Of a stretch of DNA of 64,000 nucleotides, positions 10,021 to 17,943 are shown piece by piece. Source of the stretch: Pseudomonas sp. DC1.2 (GTDB taxonomy: Bacteria; Pseudomonadota; Gammaproteobacteria; Pseudomonadales; Pseudomonadaceae). Within the stretch, counting starts at the first letter, position 1. Each line of letters starts with the position of its first letter. Under the pieces are notes generated by a model. It was given only the letters and a program-made list of their open reading frames with translations. It did no database searches and was not told the origin of the DNA. A program made the translations under genes and the position numbers. The stretch is from positions 2,671,001 through 2,735,000 of the forward strand of contig NZ_CP133782.1 in NCBI RefSeq assembly GCF_034351645.1. Reading direction: 5' to 3'.

Positions 10021-10788
10021 TCAGGACAGAAAACCACCGTCCACGTTTAACGAAACCCCAGTGGTATAGCTGGAAGCATCACTGGCCAAATACAGCACTG
10101 CACCCGCCATTTCGCTGGGATCCGCCACCCGCTTGAGCGGGATCTGCGCCAGTGCCACCTTCAGAATCGCGTCATTCTTGACCAGCGCCGAGGCAAACTT
10201 GGTGTCGGTCAGGCCCGGCAGCAGGGCGTTACAGCGGATACCGAATGGCGCACATTCCTTGGCGAAGACTTTGGTCATGTTGATCACGGCGGCCTTGGTC
10301 ACTGAGTAGATGCCCTGAAAGATTCCCGGCGAGATGCCATTGATCGAGGCGACGTTGATGATGCTGCCACCGCCGTTGTCGCGCATCAGCTTGCCGGCTT
10401 CGACCGACATGAAGAAATAGCCTCGGATGTTCACGTCGACGGTTTTCTGGAAGGCGCCGAGGTCGGTGTCCAACACATTACAGAACTGAGGGTTGGTCGC
10501 AGCATTATTGACGAGAATGTCCAGGCGCCCAAACTGCTCGCGGATGCCGGCGAAGACCTGCGTGATCTGCTCCATTTCACCAATGTGGCACGCGACAGCG
10601 GTTGCTTTACCGCCCGCAGCAATGATGGCGTCAGCGACATGTTGGCAGCCTTCAAGCTTGCGGCTCGAAACGATGACGTGCGCGCCTTGTTGGGCCAGCA
10701 GCTTGGCGATGGCTTCACCGATGCCACGGCTGGCGCCGGAGACGAAAGCGATCTTGCCGTCGAGGTCGAACAACTGAGTCTTGGACAT
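10021..10788 (-). CDS. SDR-family oxidoreductase
   Basis: Classical short-chain dehydrogenase of 255 aa: cofactor motif SGASRGIGEAI at residues 17-27, NNAATN near 93-98, catalytic serine in NVASINGI, and YSVTK. The C-terminal NVDGGFLS is typical of glucose/3-ketoacyl reductase-like members. It follows the phosphotransferase gene by 44 bases and is probably co-transcribed with it, ending at the terminator at 9977-10000. The substrate is not evident; the kinase partner suggests a hydroxyacyl-CoA intermediate. Confidence 0.85.
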   Translation of the reverse strand: MSKTQLFDLDGKIAFVSGASRGIGEAIAKLLAQQGAHVIVSSRKLEGCQHVADAIIAAGGKATAVACHIGEMEQITQVFAGIREQFGRLDILVNNAATNPQFCNVLDTDLGAFQKTVDVNIRGYFFMSVEAGKLMRDNGGGSIINVASINGISPGIFQGIYSVTKAAVINMTKVFAKECAPFGIRCNALLPGLTDTKFASALVKNDAILKVALAQIPLKRVADPSEMAGAVLYLASDASSYTTGVSLNVDGGFLS

Positions 10789-10832
10789 GGGGTTCTCTTA
10801 TAAAAAGTCTTGTTATTGGGCCAGGAGCGTAA

Positions 10833-11900
10833 TCAAAGGCTGGATTTCTGAATGACCTGCAAGCTCATCTGTTCCAGCAGTGTGTTCATGTGTATGAACT
10901 GGGCAAAGCGTTTGTCCTGGGTCTGACCATGGAAGAAACGGTAGTAGATCTGCTGCACGATGCCGGCCAGACGGAACAGGCCATAGGTGTAGTAGAAGTC
11001 GAAGTTGTCGATCTGGATGCCCGCGCGTTCGGCGTAGTAATCCACAAATTCACGGCGCGTCAGCATGCCCGGCGCGTGACTCGGCTGGCGACGCATCAGT
11101 TGTACGGGGGCAGGGTCACCGGCTTCGATCCAGTAGGCGAGGGTGTTGCCCAAGTCCATCAACGGGTCGCCGAGGGTCGTCAGTTCCCAATCGAGCACGC
11201 CGATGATGTGCATCGGGTTATGCGGATCGAGGATCACGTTGTCGAAGCGGTAGTCGTTATGGACGATGCTCGACGTCGGATGGTCGTCCGGCATCTTGTC
11301 GTTGAGCCAGGCTTTGACCGCCTCCCACTTCGGCGCATCCGGGGTCAGGGCTTTCTCGTAGCGATCACTCCAGCCTTTAATCTGCCGTGCGACGTAACCT
11401 TCGGGCTTGCCCAGATCGCCGAGGCCGAGGGCCTTGTAGTCGACCTGGTGCAGTTCGACGAACTTGTCGATGAAGCTTTTGCATAAGGCTTGGGTCTTTG
11501 CCGAGTCCAGGCCCAGCTCTGACGGCAACTCGGCGCGCAGAATGATGCCGTTCACCCGTTCCATCACGTAGAACTCGGCGCCAATCACCGATTCATCCGT
11601 GCAGTGTACGTAGGCTCTGGGGCAGTACGGAAAGCCGTCACGCAGTTGATTGAGAATTCGAAATTCGCGGCCCATGTCATGTGCGGACTTGGCCTTGTGG
11701 CCAAACGGCGGGCGACGCAGAACGAATTCTTGTTCGGGGTATTCGAGCAGATACGTCAGGTTCGAGGCCCCGCCGGGGAACTGACTGATGTGTGGTAAGC
11801 CGCTCAGCCCCGGAATATGGGCCTTGAGGTATGGATCGATCAGGCTGGCATCGAGTTCTTCGCCAGAGCGGACACGGGTGGACTGGTCAGTAAGCGCCAT
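10833..11900 (-). CDS. Phosphotransferase-family protein (APH/ACAD10-11 kinase-like)
   Basis: Aminoglycoside-phosphotransferase fold, 355 aa. The nucleotide-binding part includes QFPGGASNLTYLL and FVLRRPPFGHKAKSAHD. The Brenner-type catalytic loop is IVHNDYRFDNVI, and the Mg-binding segment is VLDWELTTLGDPLMDLG. This subgroup is the one fused to or paired with acyl-CoA dehydrogenases (ACAD10/11, and LvaA of levulinate catabolism), where it phosphorylates 4-hydroxyacyl-CoAs. It is not expected to confer antibiotic resistance. Co-direction with the SDR gene supports a small catabolic operon. Confidence 0.82.
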   Translation of the reverse strand: MALTDQSTRVRSGEELDASLIDPYLKAHIPGLSGLPHISQFPGGASNLTYLLEYPEQEFVLRRPPFGHKAKSAHDMGREFRILNQLRDGFPYCPRAYVHCTDESVIGAEFYVMERVNGIILRAELPSELGLDSAKTQALCKSFIDKFVELHQVDYKALGLGDLGKPEGYVARQIKGWSDRYEKALTPDAPKWEAVKAWLNDKMPDDHPTSSIVHNDYRFDNVILDPHNPMHIIGVLDWELTTLGDPLMDLGNTLAYWIEAGDPAPVQLMRRQPSHAPGMLTRREFVDYYAERAGIQIDNFDFYYTYGLFRLAGIVQQIYYRFFHGQTQDKRFAQFIHMNTLLEQMSLQVIQKSSL

Positions 11901-12112
11901 GCTTATCCCTTCTGCTTATTTTGGAGGCCAGACATCATTGGCTAATCTAATGGTGCACCCAGGGCGCCACAAGCATGGCGCGGTCTTATAGGTTAGCGTG
12001 TTGCCGGATAATCAGCGTTCCTGATGGCTTGGCGCGGACCGGGCAAGGGGCGCAGTTTCGCAACGACACGCTGAAGTGGGCTGCCCCAGCTTGGGGGGAC
12101 TGGCACAAAGGC

Positions 12113-13081
12113 CTACAGGTTGTCTTGCAACGCGATTGGCGCCGGCAGCTCTATTGGGGTCAACACCGCTTGACCGGAAAAGAACGCCATCAGGTTTTTG
12201 CCTACCATCTCGACGGTTCCTTGTGTCGCCTCCGGGGACAACCCTGCGACATGGGGCGTGAGGATGACATTGGTCAAGGTTTTGAGGGCGTCGGGCACTG
12301 TCGGCTCGGCGTCGAACACATCCAGCGCAGCACCGCCAATCCGCCGTTGTTCCAATGCGCTGATCAGGTCAGCGGTCACCACCACACTGGCCCGGGCAAT
12401 GTTGACCAGAAAACCTTTGGGCCCCAGGGCGTCCAGCACCTGGCGAGTGATCAAGTGCTGGGTGCCGAGCCCGCCAGGGGTGGCCACAATCAGGAAGTCC
12501 GAGGCCCGGGCCAGTTCGGTCGGTGTCGAGCAAAATGTATAAGGCACGTCGTCGCGATGGTGGCGGTTGTGGTAGCTCACGGTCATGTCGAAGCCAAGGG
12601 CGGCGCGTTTGGCGATGGCCATGCCGACCGCGCCGAGCCCGAGGATGCCCAAGCGTTTACCGGCCAGGGAAGGGCGCATGATTTTCGGCCACTCGCCCCG
12701 GCGCACGGCGGCATCGGCCCGTGGAATGTCACGCACCAGCGACAGCAGCAGCGCCATGGCGTGATCGGCAACCGAGGAGGCGTTGACCCCGGCGCCGTTG
12801 GTGACGGTGATCGCCCGGTCGCTGGCGGCTTGCAGGTCCACATGCTCGTAACCGGCCCCGATTACGCAGATGATCTTGAGCTGTGGCAGGACCGCAATTT
12901 CCTCGGCGTACAGCCCCAGTGGGCCTCGGGTCAGCACTGCATCAATCCGCTCACCCTGGCTGGCGATTGCCTGGGCGCGTTCGGCAGGTGTGGGCGCCAG
13001 GATCAGGTGAAAGCCCTGATGTTCGAGAATCGGCAAGTAGTCATTGATGGTTTCGACCAGTACCAGAACGGTTGCAGGCAT
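12113..13081 (-). CDS. D-isomer-specific 2-hydroxyacid dehydrogenase
   Basis: NAD(P)-dependent 2-ketoacid reductase family, 322 aa. The catalytic N-terminal domain includes VIGAGYEHVD. The Rossmann motif GLGAVGMAIAKRA is near residues 147-159. The catalytic Arg is in NIARASVV, the Glu in DVFDAEP and the His in TPHVAG. It is similar to hydroxypyruvate/glyoxylate or 2-ketogluconate reductases. No neighbour narrows the substrate. Confidence 0.85.
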   Translation of the reverse strand: MPATVLVLVETINDYLPILEHQGFHLILAPTPAERAQAIASQGERIDAVLTRGPLGLYAEEIAVLPQLKIICVIGAGYEHVDLQAASDRAITVTNGAGVNASSVADHAMALLLSLVRDIPRADAAVRRGEWPKIMRPSLAGKRLGILGLGAVGMAIAKRAALGFDMTVSYHNRHHRDDVPYTFCSTPTELARASDFLIVATPGGLGTQHLITRQVLDALGPKGFLVNIARASVVVTADLISALEQRRIGGAALDVFDAEPTVPDALKTLTNVILTPHVAGLSPEATQGTVEMVGKNLMAFFSGQAVLTPIELPAPIALQDNL

Positions 13082-13287
13082 GCGTGGCTCCTAGGGGCAT
13101 CGGAATGGCGGGGGGGCTCTACACTCGCCCCAGATTGCTTATTGCGGCGCGGTTTGGCAATCGACCTGCATATCAATGATTGAAAGGGCTGAAGACATGG
13201 TGTTTCTTCTTCAAGGTCTTACGGAGCGTGCCGACCGGACGGGAGAAACAACAAGCCCCGTGAAAGTCCTGACCAAGAAACAAGCCA

Positions 13288-13350
13288 CGTGGCGGCCTCA
13301 ATGATCACTTCGCGATTGCGCTCGGCTTGCTTGGGTGAGACTCGGAGCAT
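13288..13350 (-). pseudogene. Remnant of a TetR-family regulator N-terminus
   Basis: From the ATG at 13350 the - strand reads MLRVSPKQAERNREVIIEAA, which matches the opening helix of TetR regulators (pattern R.S..QAE.NRE.I..AA). After about 21 codons the similarity stops and the frame ends some 20 codons later. No DNA-recognition helix follows. It sits just downstream of the tautomerase gene, on the same strand. The match is short, so confidence is moderate. Confidence 0.45.
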
Positions 13351-13378
13351 CTGATGCTCGCGCAATAAAGGGTTGAAC

Positions 13379-13759
13379 TCAGGCGTACTGGGCGATGCCG
13401 TTGCCGAATGACCAATTTTCTTTTTTTACTTCTACCAGATTGATAAAAACGTCTTCGAGCCGCACTGCCAGTTCTGTGTGTAAGCGCTGGGCAATGGTTT
13501 GATAAAGGCTCTTTTTCTGTTCGGTGGTTCGACCTTCATTCAGGGTGATCTGAATGATCACTAGGTTATTAGTGCGATTGATACCTAGATACGCTGTATC
13601 GAAAATGAAATGCTCTTCATCGTGCTCGTTCAAAATCTGGAAATTGTCGTGTTCGGGCACGCCAATCGCTGTGCGCATCGCCTCGTAGACCAACTCGCCG
13701 ATACGTTTGGCGTAAGTGGGGTCTTGCTGCTGTTTGATATCGATGCGAACGAGCGGCAT
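13379..13759 (-). CDS. Tautomerase-family protein (4-oxalocrotonate tautomerase-like)
   Basis: Protein of 126 aa. The open frame extends 20 codons upstream, but the ATG at 13759 was chosen because it gives Met-Pro-Leu-Val-Arg-Ile, and family members use the exposed N-terminal Pro as general base. It is longer than the 62-residue 4-OT and resembles the two-repeat, MIF-like 'tautomerase_2' group. The sequence includes LNEGRTTEQKKSLYQTI, usual in this group. The remnant of a TetR regulator lies immediately downstream. Confidence 0.82.
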   Translation of the reverse strand: MPLVRIDIKQQQDPTYAKRIGELVYEAMRTAIGVPEHDNFQILNEHDEEHFIFDTAYLGINRTNNLVIIQITLNEGRTTEQKKSLYQTIAQRLHTELAVRLEDVFINLVEVKKENWSFGNGIAQYA

Positions 13760-14060
13760 GACAGAGCTCCGGACAGAATTGAGGTCACTCGAAAATACAT
13801 GACAGCGAACATTTAACAAGCGTCGATGGTGATGGGGTCAAGCGCTACGGGCCTTGCACTTCCTTAAGGTCAAGACTGCGCAGTCACAATAAACCCGGTC
13901 TCTTGATCTGATCCGCACAACCGCTGCTCAGCTAAGTCTTTGCTTCTGCTCATTTATCCCGGACAATCGCGCCCCTGTTTCGGCCAGGGCGCTGCCTGTC
14001 GGATTTTTCTGACTCGTCCTGACCGGGTAGCAACTGACCGGAATGCGGAGATCCCACCGG

Positions 14061-15341
14061 ATGAATGATCAGGCTAAAAGCGTCGACGAACGCTTTGAAG
14101 CGGCAGCACCAGCGAGCCTCACGAGCTGGAATCGCCATGACACCACTTGGATGCTGGGCCTGTTTGGCACGGCAATCGGGGCCGGTACGTTGTTTCTGCC
14201 GATCAACGCTGGGCTGGGCGGCTTCTGGCCGCTGCTGATCCTGGCAGTGCTGGCGTTCCCCATGACGTTCTACGCACACCGTGGCCTGACTCGCTTTGTG
14301 CTGTCTGGGCGCGAAGGTGCCGACATCACTGAGGTGGTGGAGGAACACTTCGGGATTCAGGCCGGTGCGCTGATCACCTTGCTCTACTTCCTGGCGATCT
14401 TTCCGATCCTGCTGATCTATAGCGTGGCCCTGACCAACACCGTGGGCAGTTTTCTCGAACACCAGTTGCACATCATGCCGCCGCCGCGCGCGCTGCTGTC
14501 GTTTGTGCTGATCCTCGGCCTATTGGCGGTAGTGCGCTGTGGTGAGCAAGCGATCGTCAAGGCCATGAGCCTGATGGTCTATCCGTTCATCGTCGCTCTG
14601 CTGTTTCTCGCCGTGTTTCTGATTCCTCACTGGAATGGTGGCATTCTCGCCACCGCGTCCACGCTGCCCGCGCCATCGGCGCTGCTACACACTCTGTGGC
14701 TGGCGATCCCGGTGATGGTGTTCTCGTTCAACCATTCGCCGATCATTTCGGCCTTTGCGGTGGACCAGAAGCGGCGGTACGGTGAACACGCCGAAGAGCG
14801 CAGCTCGCAAATCCTCTGCCGTGCCCACGTTTTGATGGTGGTGATGGTGCTGTTCTTTGTGTTCAGTTGCGTGCTGACCTTGTCGCCGGCACAACTGGCG
14901 GAAGCCAAAGCGCAGAATCTGTCGATCCTGTCGTACCTGGCCAATCACTTCAGCAACCCGACCATCGCCTTCGCGGCACCGTTGATTGCTTTCGTGGCCA
15001 TTTCAAAATCGTTCCTGGGCCACTACATCGGCGCCAGCGAAGGGTTTAAAGGCCTGATCGTCAAGAGTGGTAAACGCCCGGCGGCCAAGACTCTGGACCG
15101 TATGACGGCGGCGTTCATGCTGGTGGTGTGCTGGATCGTTGCTACGTTGAACCCGAGCATTCTGGGCATGATCGAAACCTTGGGCGGCCCGGTCATTGCG
15201 GCGATTCTGTTTCTGATGCCGATGTATGCCATTCGCAAAGTGCCGGCCATGGCTCGCTATCGCGGTCAGGCGTCCAACGTGTTCGTGACGGCGGTGGGCC
15301 TGGTGGCGATTTCTGCGCTGATTTATTCGCTGACGGCTTGA
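14061..15341 (+). CDS. HAAAP-family amino acid permease (SdaC-like serine transporter)
   Basis: Integral inner-membrane symporter of 426 aa with about 11 hydrophobic segments. The first carries GLFGTAIGAGTLFLPI, the unwound helix typical of the hydroxy/aromatic amino acid permease family. FSFNHSPIISAF, present mid-protein, is typical of SdaC/TdcC serine-threonine carriers. The upstream ATG at 14043 is less likely; the one at 14061 has GGAG ten bases before it. No serine dehydratase lies nearby, so serine is a family-based guess. Confidence 0.82.
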   Translation: MNDQAKSVDERFEAAAPASLTSWNRHDTTWMLGLFGTAIGAGTLFLPINAGLGGFWPLLILAVLAFPMTFYAHRGLTRFVLSGREGADITEVVEEHFGIQAGALITLLYFLAIFPILLIYSVALTNTVGSFLEHQLHIMPPPRALLSFVLILGLLAVVRCGEQAIVKAMSLMVYPFIVALLFLAVFLIPHWNGGILATASTLPAPSALLHTLWLAIPVMVFSFNHSPIISAFAVDQKRRYGEHAEERSSQILCRAHVLMVVMVLFFVFSCVLTLSPAQLAEAKAQNLSILSYLANHFSNPTIAFAAPLIAFVAISKSFLGHYIGASEGFKGLIVKSGKRPAAKTLDRMTAAFMLVVCWIVATLNPSILGMIETLGGPVIAAILFLMPMYAIRKVPAMARYRGQASNVFVTAVGLVAISALIYSLTA

Positions 15342-15426
15342 GCTTAACTATTGGTGAATATTCTGCGTTGTCGCTCTCGCGGGTGGTGACTCGGTCTTAA
15401 GGCTGGCCCTGACTTTTTTCAGTCAT

Positions 15427-15465
15427 GAAAAACGTCGCTCATCTCACGGTGCGCGGCGTTTTTTA
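15427..15465 (+). terminator. Rho-independent terminator after the permease
   Basis: AAAAACGTCGC pairs with GCGGCGTTTTTT (one G-T pair) around a loop of about 15 bases, with the T run completing the signal. It lies 86 bases past the permease stop. Confidence 0.7.
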
Positions 15466-15605
15466 TTGCGGCTTTAAAATGCTCGGGCGCTGATTCAGAG
15501 CATACATCCCGTGGGATTAGCGGCTACTCTTGACGGTGCATTCGTGCCTCGTAGAGCGTTTGCCGGGGTTTCCCCGGTTTGTTTATCTGTCTTCGGAGAC
15601 GCTTC

Positions 15606-16223
15606 ATGGCTCGTGCCCATCCGCAACTGATCAGCGGCAAACTGGAAAAACTCCATCCCACGCAACTCACGGTCGGCCTGTCTGAAGTCGCGGCCAAGCG
15701 TCAGGAGTGGAAAAAGCTCAAACGCAAGGAGCGCGCAGTGGCGCTGGATAATCACTGGTTTCCCAGCGTCCTGGGGCCTGATGGTAATTACTACATCGTT
15801 GACCATCACCATTTCGGGTTGGCCCTGCTGCAAGAAGAGGTCAAGCGCGTCTCCTTGTTGGTGCTCAAGGACTTGTCGTTTGTCGACCCGGTGACGTTCT
15901 GGAATGTGATGAACTTCAACCAGTGGGCGCATCCCTATGACGGCCGTGGCGCCAGGCGTTCCTTTGAGGCTATCCCCAAACGTATCGTCGATCTGCAAGA
16001 CGACCCTTATCGCAGCCTCGCCGGGCTGCTGCGTCGGGCCGGGGGCTACGCCAAGGACACCGCACCCTACAGTGAGTTTCTGTGGGCCGACTTCTTTCGC
16101 AGCCGCATTGCCGGTGACCTGATCAACGAACTGGGCCCCAAGCTCCAGGCCAAAGCCATGGGCCTGGCCCGCAGCCAAGAGGCTCGGTATCTGCCGGGGT
16201 GGGTGGGTCCGATTGCCGACTGA
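15606..16223 (+). CDS. ParB-like (ParBc_2 type) protein
   Basis: Protein of 205 aa similar to the putative ParB-like nuclease family (Pfam ParBc_2). The conserved core is DNHWFPSVLGPDGNYYIVDHHH, written here by its key residues DNHW and DHHH (near residues 49-70), with downstream FWNVM..NQWAHPYDGRG. It does not resemble chromosomal ParB: there is no helix-turn-helix and no ParA neighbour. The ATG at 15606 follows CGGAG. Its last 11 bases overlap the SulP gene, so the two are likely translated as a pair. The biological role of the family is unknown to me. Confidence 0.72.
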   Translation: MARAHPQLISGKLEKLHPTQLTVGLSEVAAKRQEWKKLKRKERAVALDNHWFPSVLGPDGNYYIVDHHHFGLALLQEEVKRVSLLVLKDLSFVDPVTFWNVMNFNQWAHPYDGRGARRSFEAIPKRIVDLQDDPYRSLAGLLRRAGGYAKDTAPYSEFLWADFFRSRIAGDLINELGPKLQAKAMGLARSQEARYLPGWVGPIAD

Positions 16224-17892
16224 GCCACGCTCCGTTCCGGCACAGTTGCCAGCCGATGCGCCGAACCGTTGGCAGGACCTGTTAGCCGGGCTGTCGATTG
16301 CAGGCCTGTTGCTGCCAGAAGCGGTCGCCTATTCGAGCATCGCTGCGTTGCCACCCCAGGCCGGGGTAATTGCGTTATTTGCCGGCCTGCTGTGTTACGG
16401 ACTTCTGGGCACCAGCCGGTTTGCCATCGTGTCCGCCACCTCGTCCTCGGCGGCGGTGTTGGCCGCTGCCACCGCCACGCTGGCCGGAGGTGACCCGGCG
16501 CTGCGCCTGACGCTGGCGATTGGGCTGGTCTTGGTCACTGGCGGGTTTTTTCTGCTGGCCGGGTTGTTAAAGCTCGGCAGTGTTACGTCGTTCATTGCCA
16601 AGCCGGTGTTGCGCGGGTTTGCGTTTGGGCTGGCGCTGACGATTATCCTCAAACAAGTCGCGAGCATCGTCGATGTGCCGTTGACCAACAGCAACCTGAT
16701 CCGGTTTATGCCGCAATTGCTTGAGCAGTGGCCGCAGTGGAATGGTATCGGCGCACTGGTCGGGGTCGTGGCGTTGCTGGTGTTGGGGGTGTGCGCACGA
16801 TTCAGGCGGGTGCCGGGTGGTTTGTTGGTAGTGGCGCTGGGTATTGCCGCCAGCCAGTGGCTAAACCTGCCGGACTACGGGGTGAAGCTGATCGGCGTCA
16901 TCGACCTGAGCCTCGAAGTCCCGCACTTGCCGGTGTTGCCTTTTGCCGACTGGCTGCGTTTGGGTGAATTGGCGTTTGCCATGGTGATGATTCTTTACGC
17001 CGAATCCTTTGGGTCCATCAGTTCCTTTGCCCTCAAGCATGGCGATCGGGTCTCTTCGAACCGTGATTTGCTAGCGTTGGGCGCGGCCAACCTGCTGTCT
17101 GGCCTGTTCCATGGTATGCCGGCCGGTGCGGGTTACTCCGCAACGTCGGCCAATGAGGCCGCGGGTGCCAACTCCCGTTTAGCGGGCATCGTCGCGGCGG
17201 CGGTGGTGTTGGTCATTGTGCTGACGGTGTTGCCTTACATTGCGCTCACCCCCGAGCCGGTGCTGGCTGCCATCGTGATCCATGCCTTGGCGCGTGGCTT
17301 GAGCCTACAACCGTTGGGGCGCTACTTTATCTGGCGTCGTGACCGCGTATTGGTGATCAGTGCGGTGGCCGCCGTGTTGGTGCTCGGGGTACTCGACGGT
17401 TTGCTGCTGGGCGTGGCGATCAGTGTGGTGTTGATGTTGAAACAAATGTCATCGGCGGACATTCAGGTGCTGGGGCAGATGGGGGGCGGTCACGACTTTG
17501 TCGATTTACAACGCCATTCTCTGGCCCGCGAAATACCTGGGGTGCTGATTGTCCGGCCGAGCCAAGCGCTGTTTTTTGCCAACGTAGAGCGTATTTTGGG
17601 CGGCGCACTGCATTTGGTGCGGCACGCGTCATCGCCGATTCATACAGTCATTCTCAGCCTCGAAGAGTCCCCTGACCTGGATGGCACGAGTATCGAGGCG
17701 CTTGAGGCGTTCTTCTTGCAAGTACGGGCCGAAGACAAACTGCTGATTCTGGCGCGACTCAAGCAGGAGGCGCACATGGTACTTTCAAAATTGCCAGCGC
17801 AGGAGCGTGAGCAGGTCATGCTCAGCGATTTAAGCGTCGACGGTGCGGTGCAGCAAGCGCTCAAGCTGGTCGTGCAGTCTTTGCCTGCATAA
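16213..17892 (+). CDS. SulP-family inorganic anion transporter with STAS domain
   Basis: Protein of 559 aa. An N-terminal membrane domain (about residues 15-410, 10-14 hydrophobic segments) has the SulP opening AGLSIAGLLLPEAVAYSSIA. A C-terminal cytoplasmic STAS domain (about 440-555) includes LSLEESPDLDGTSIEALEAF. SulP proteins move sulfate, bicarbonate or other anions. The start is a TTG at 16213, inside the end of the ParB-like gene. The 11-base overlap suggests coupled translation, though the exact start is uncertain. The gene ends at a strong bidirectional terminator. Confidence 0.87.
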   Translation: MPTEPRSVPAQLPADAPNRWQDLLAGLSIAGLLLPEAVAYSSIAALPPQAGVIALFAGLLCYGLLGTSRFAIVSATSSSAAVLAAATATLAGGDPALRLTLAIGLVLVTGGFFLLAGLLKLGSVTSFIAKPVLRGFAFGLALTIILKQVASIVDVPLTNSNLIRFMPQLLEQWPQWNGIGALVGVVALLVLGVCARFRRVPGGLLVVALGIAASQWLNLPDYGVKLIGVIDLSLEVPHLPVLPFADWLRLGELAFAMVMILYAESFGSISSFALKHGDRVSSNRDLLALGAANLLSGLFHGMPAGAGYSATSANEAAGANSRLAGIVAAAVVLVIVLTVLPYIALTPEPVLAAIVIHALARGLSLQPLGRYFIWRRDRVLVISAVAAVLVLGVLDGLLLGVAISVVLMLKQMSSADIQVLGQMGGGHDFVDLQRHSLAREIPGVLIVRPSQALFFANVERILGGALHLVRHASSPIHTVILSLEESPDLDGTSIEALEAFFLQVRAEDKLLILARLKQEAHMVLSKLPAQEREQVMLSDLSVDGAVQQALKLVVQSLPA

Positions 17893-17893
17893 A

Positions 17894-17927
17894 AAAACGC
17901 CGCCCCTCTCGCGATGGGCGGCGTTTT
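17894..17927. terminator. Bidirectional terminator between sulP-like and acnB
   Basis: A perfect 12-bp stem (AAAACGCCGCCC / GGGCGGCGTTTT) with a ten-base loop, flanked by A and T runs on both sides. It can end both the + strand SulP transcript and the - strand acnB transcript. Confidence 0.9.
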
Positions 17928-17943
17928 CTATTGCGTTGTAACC

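Noticed and set aside
11975..13183. 402-codon + strand frame
   Set aside because: Antisense to the 2-hydroxyacid dehydrogenase, whose Rossmann and catalytic motifs are complete.
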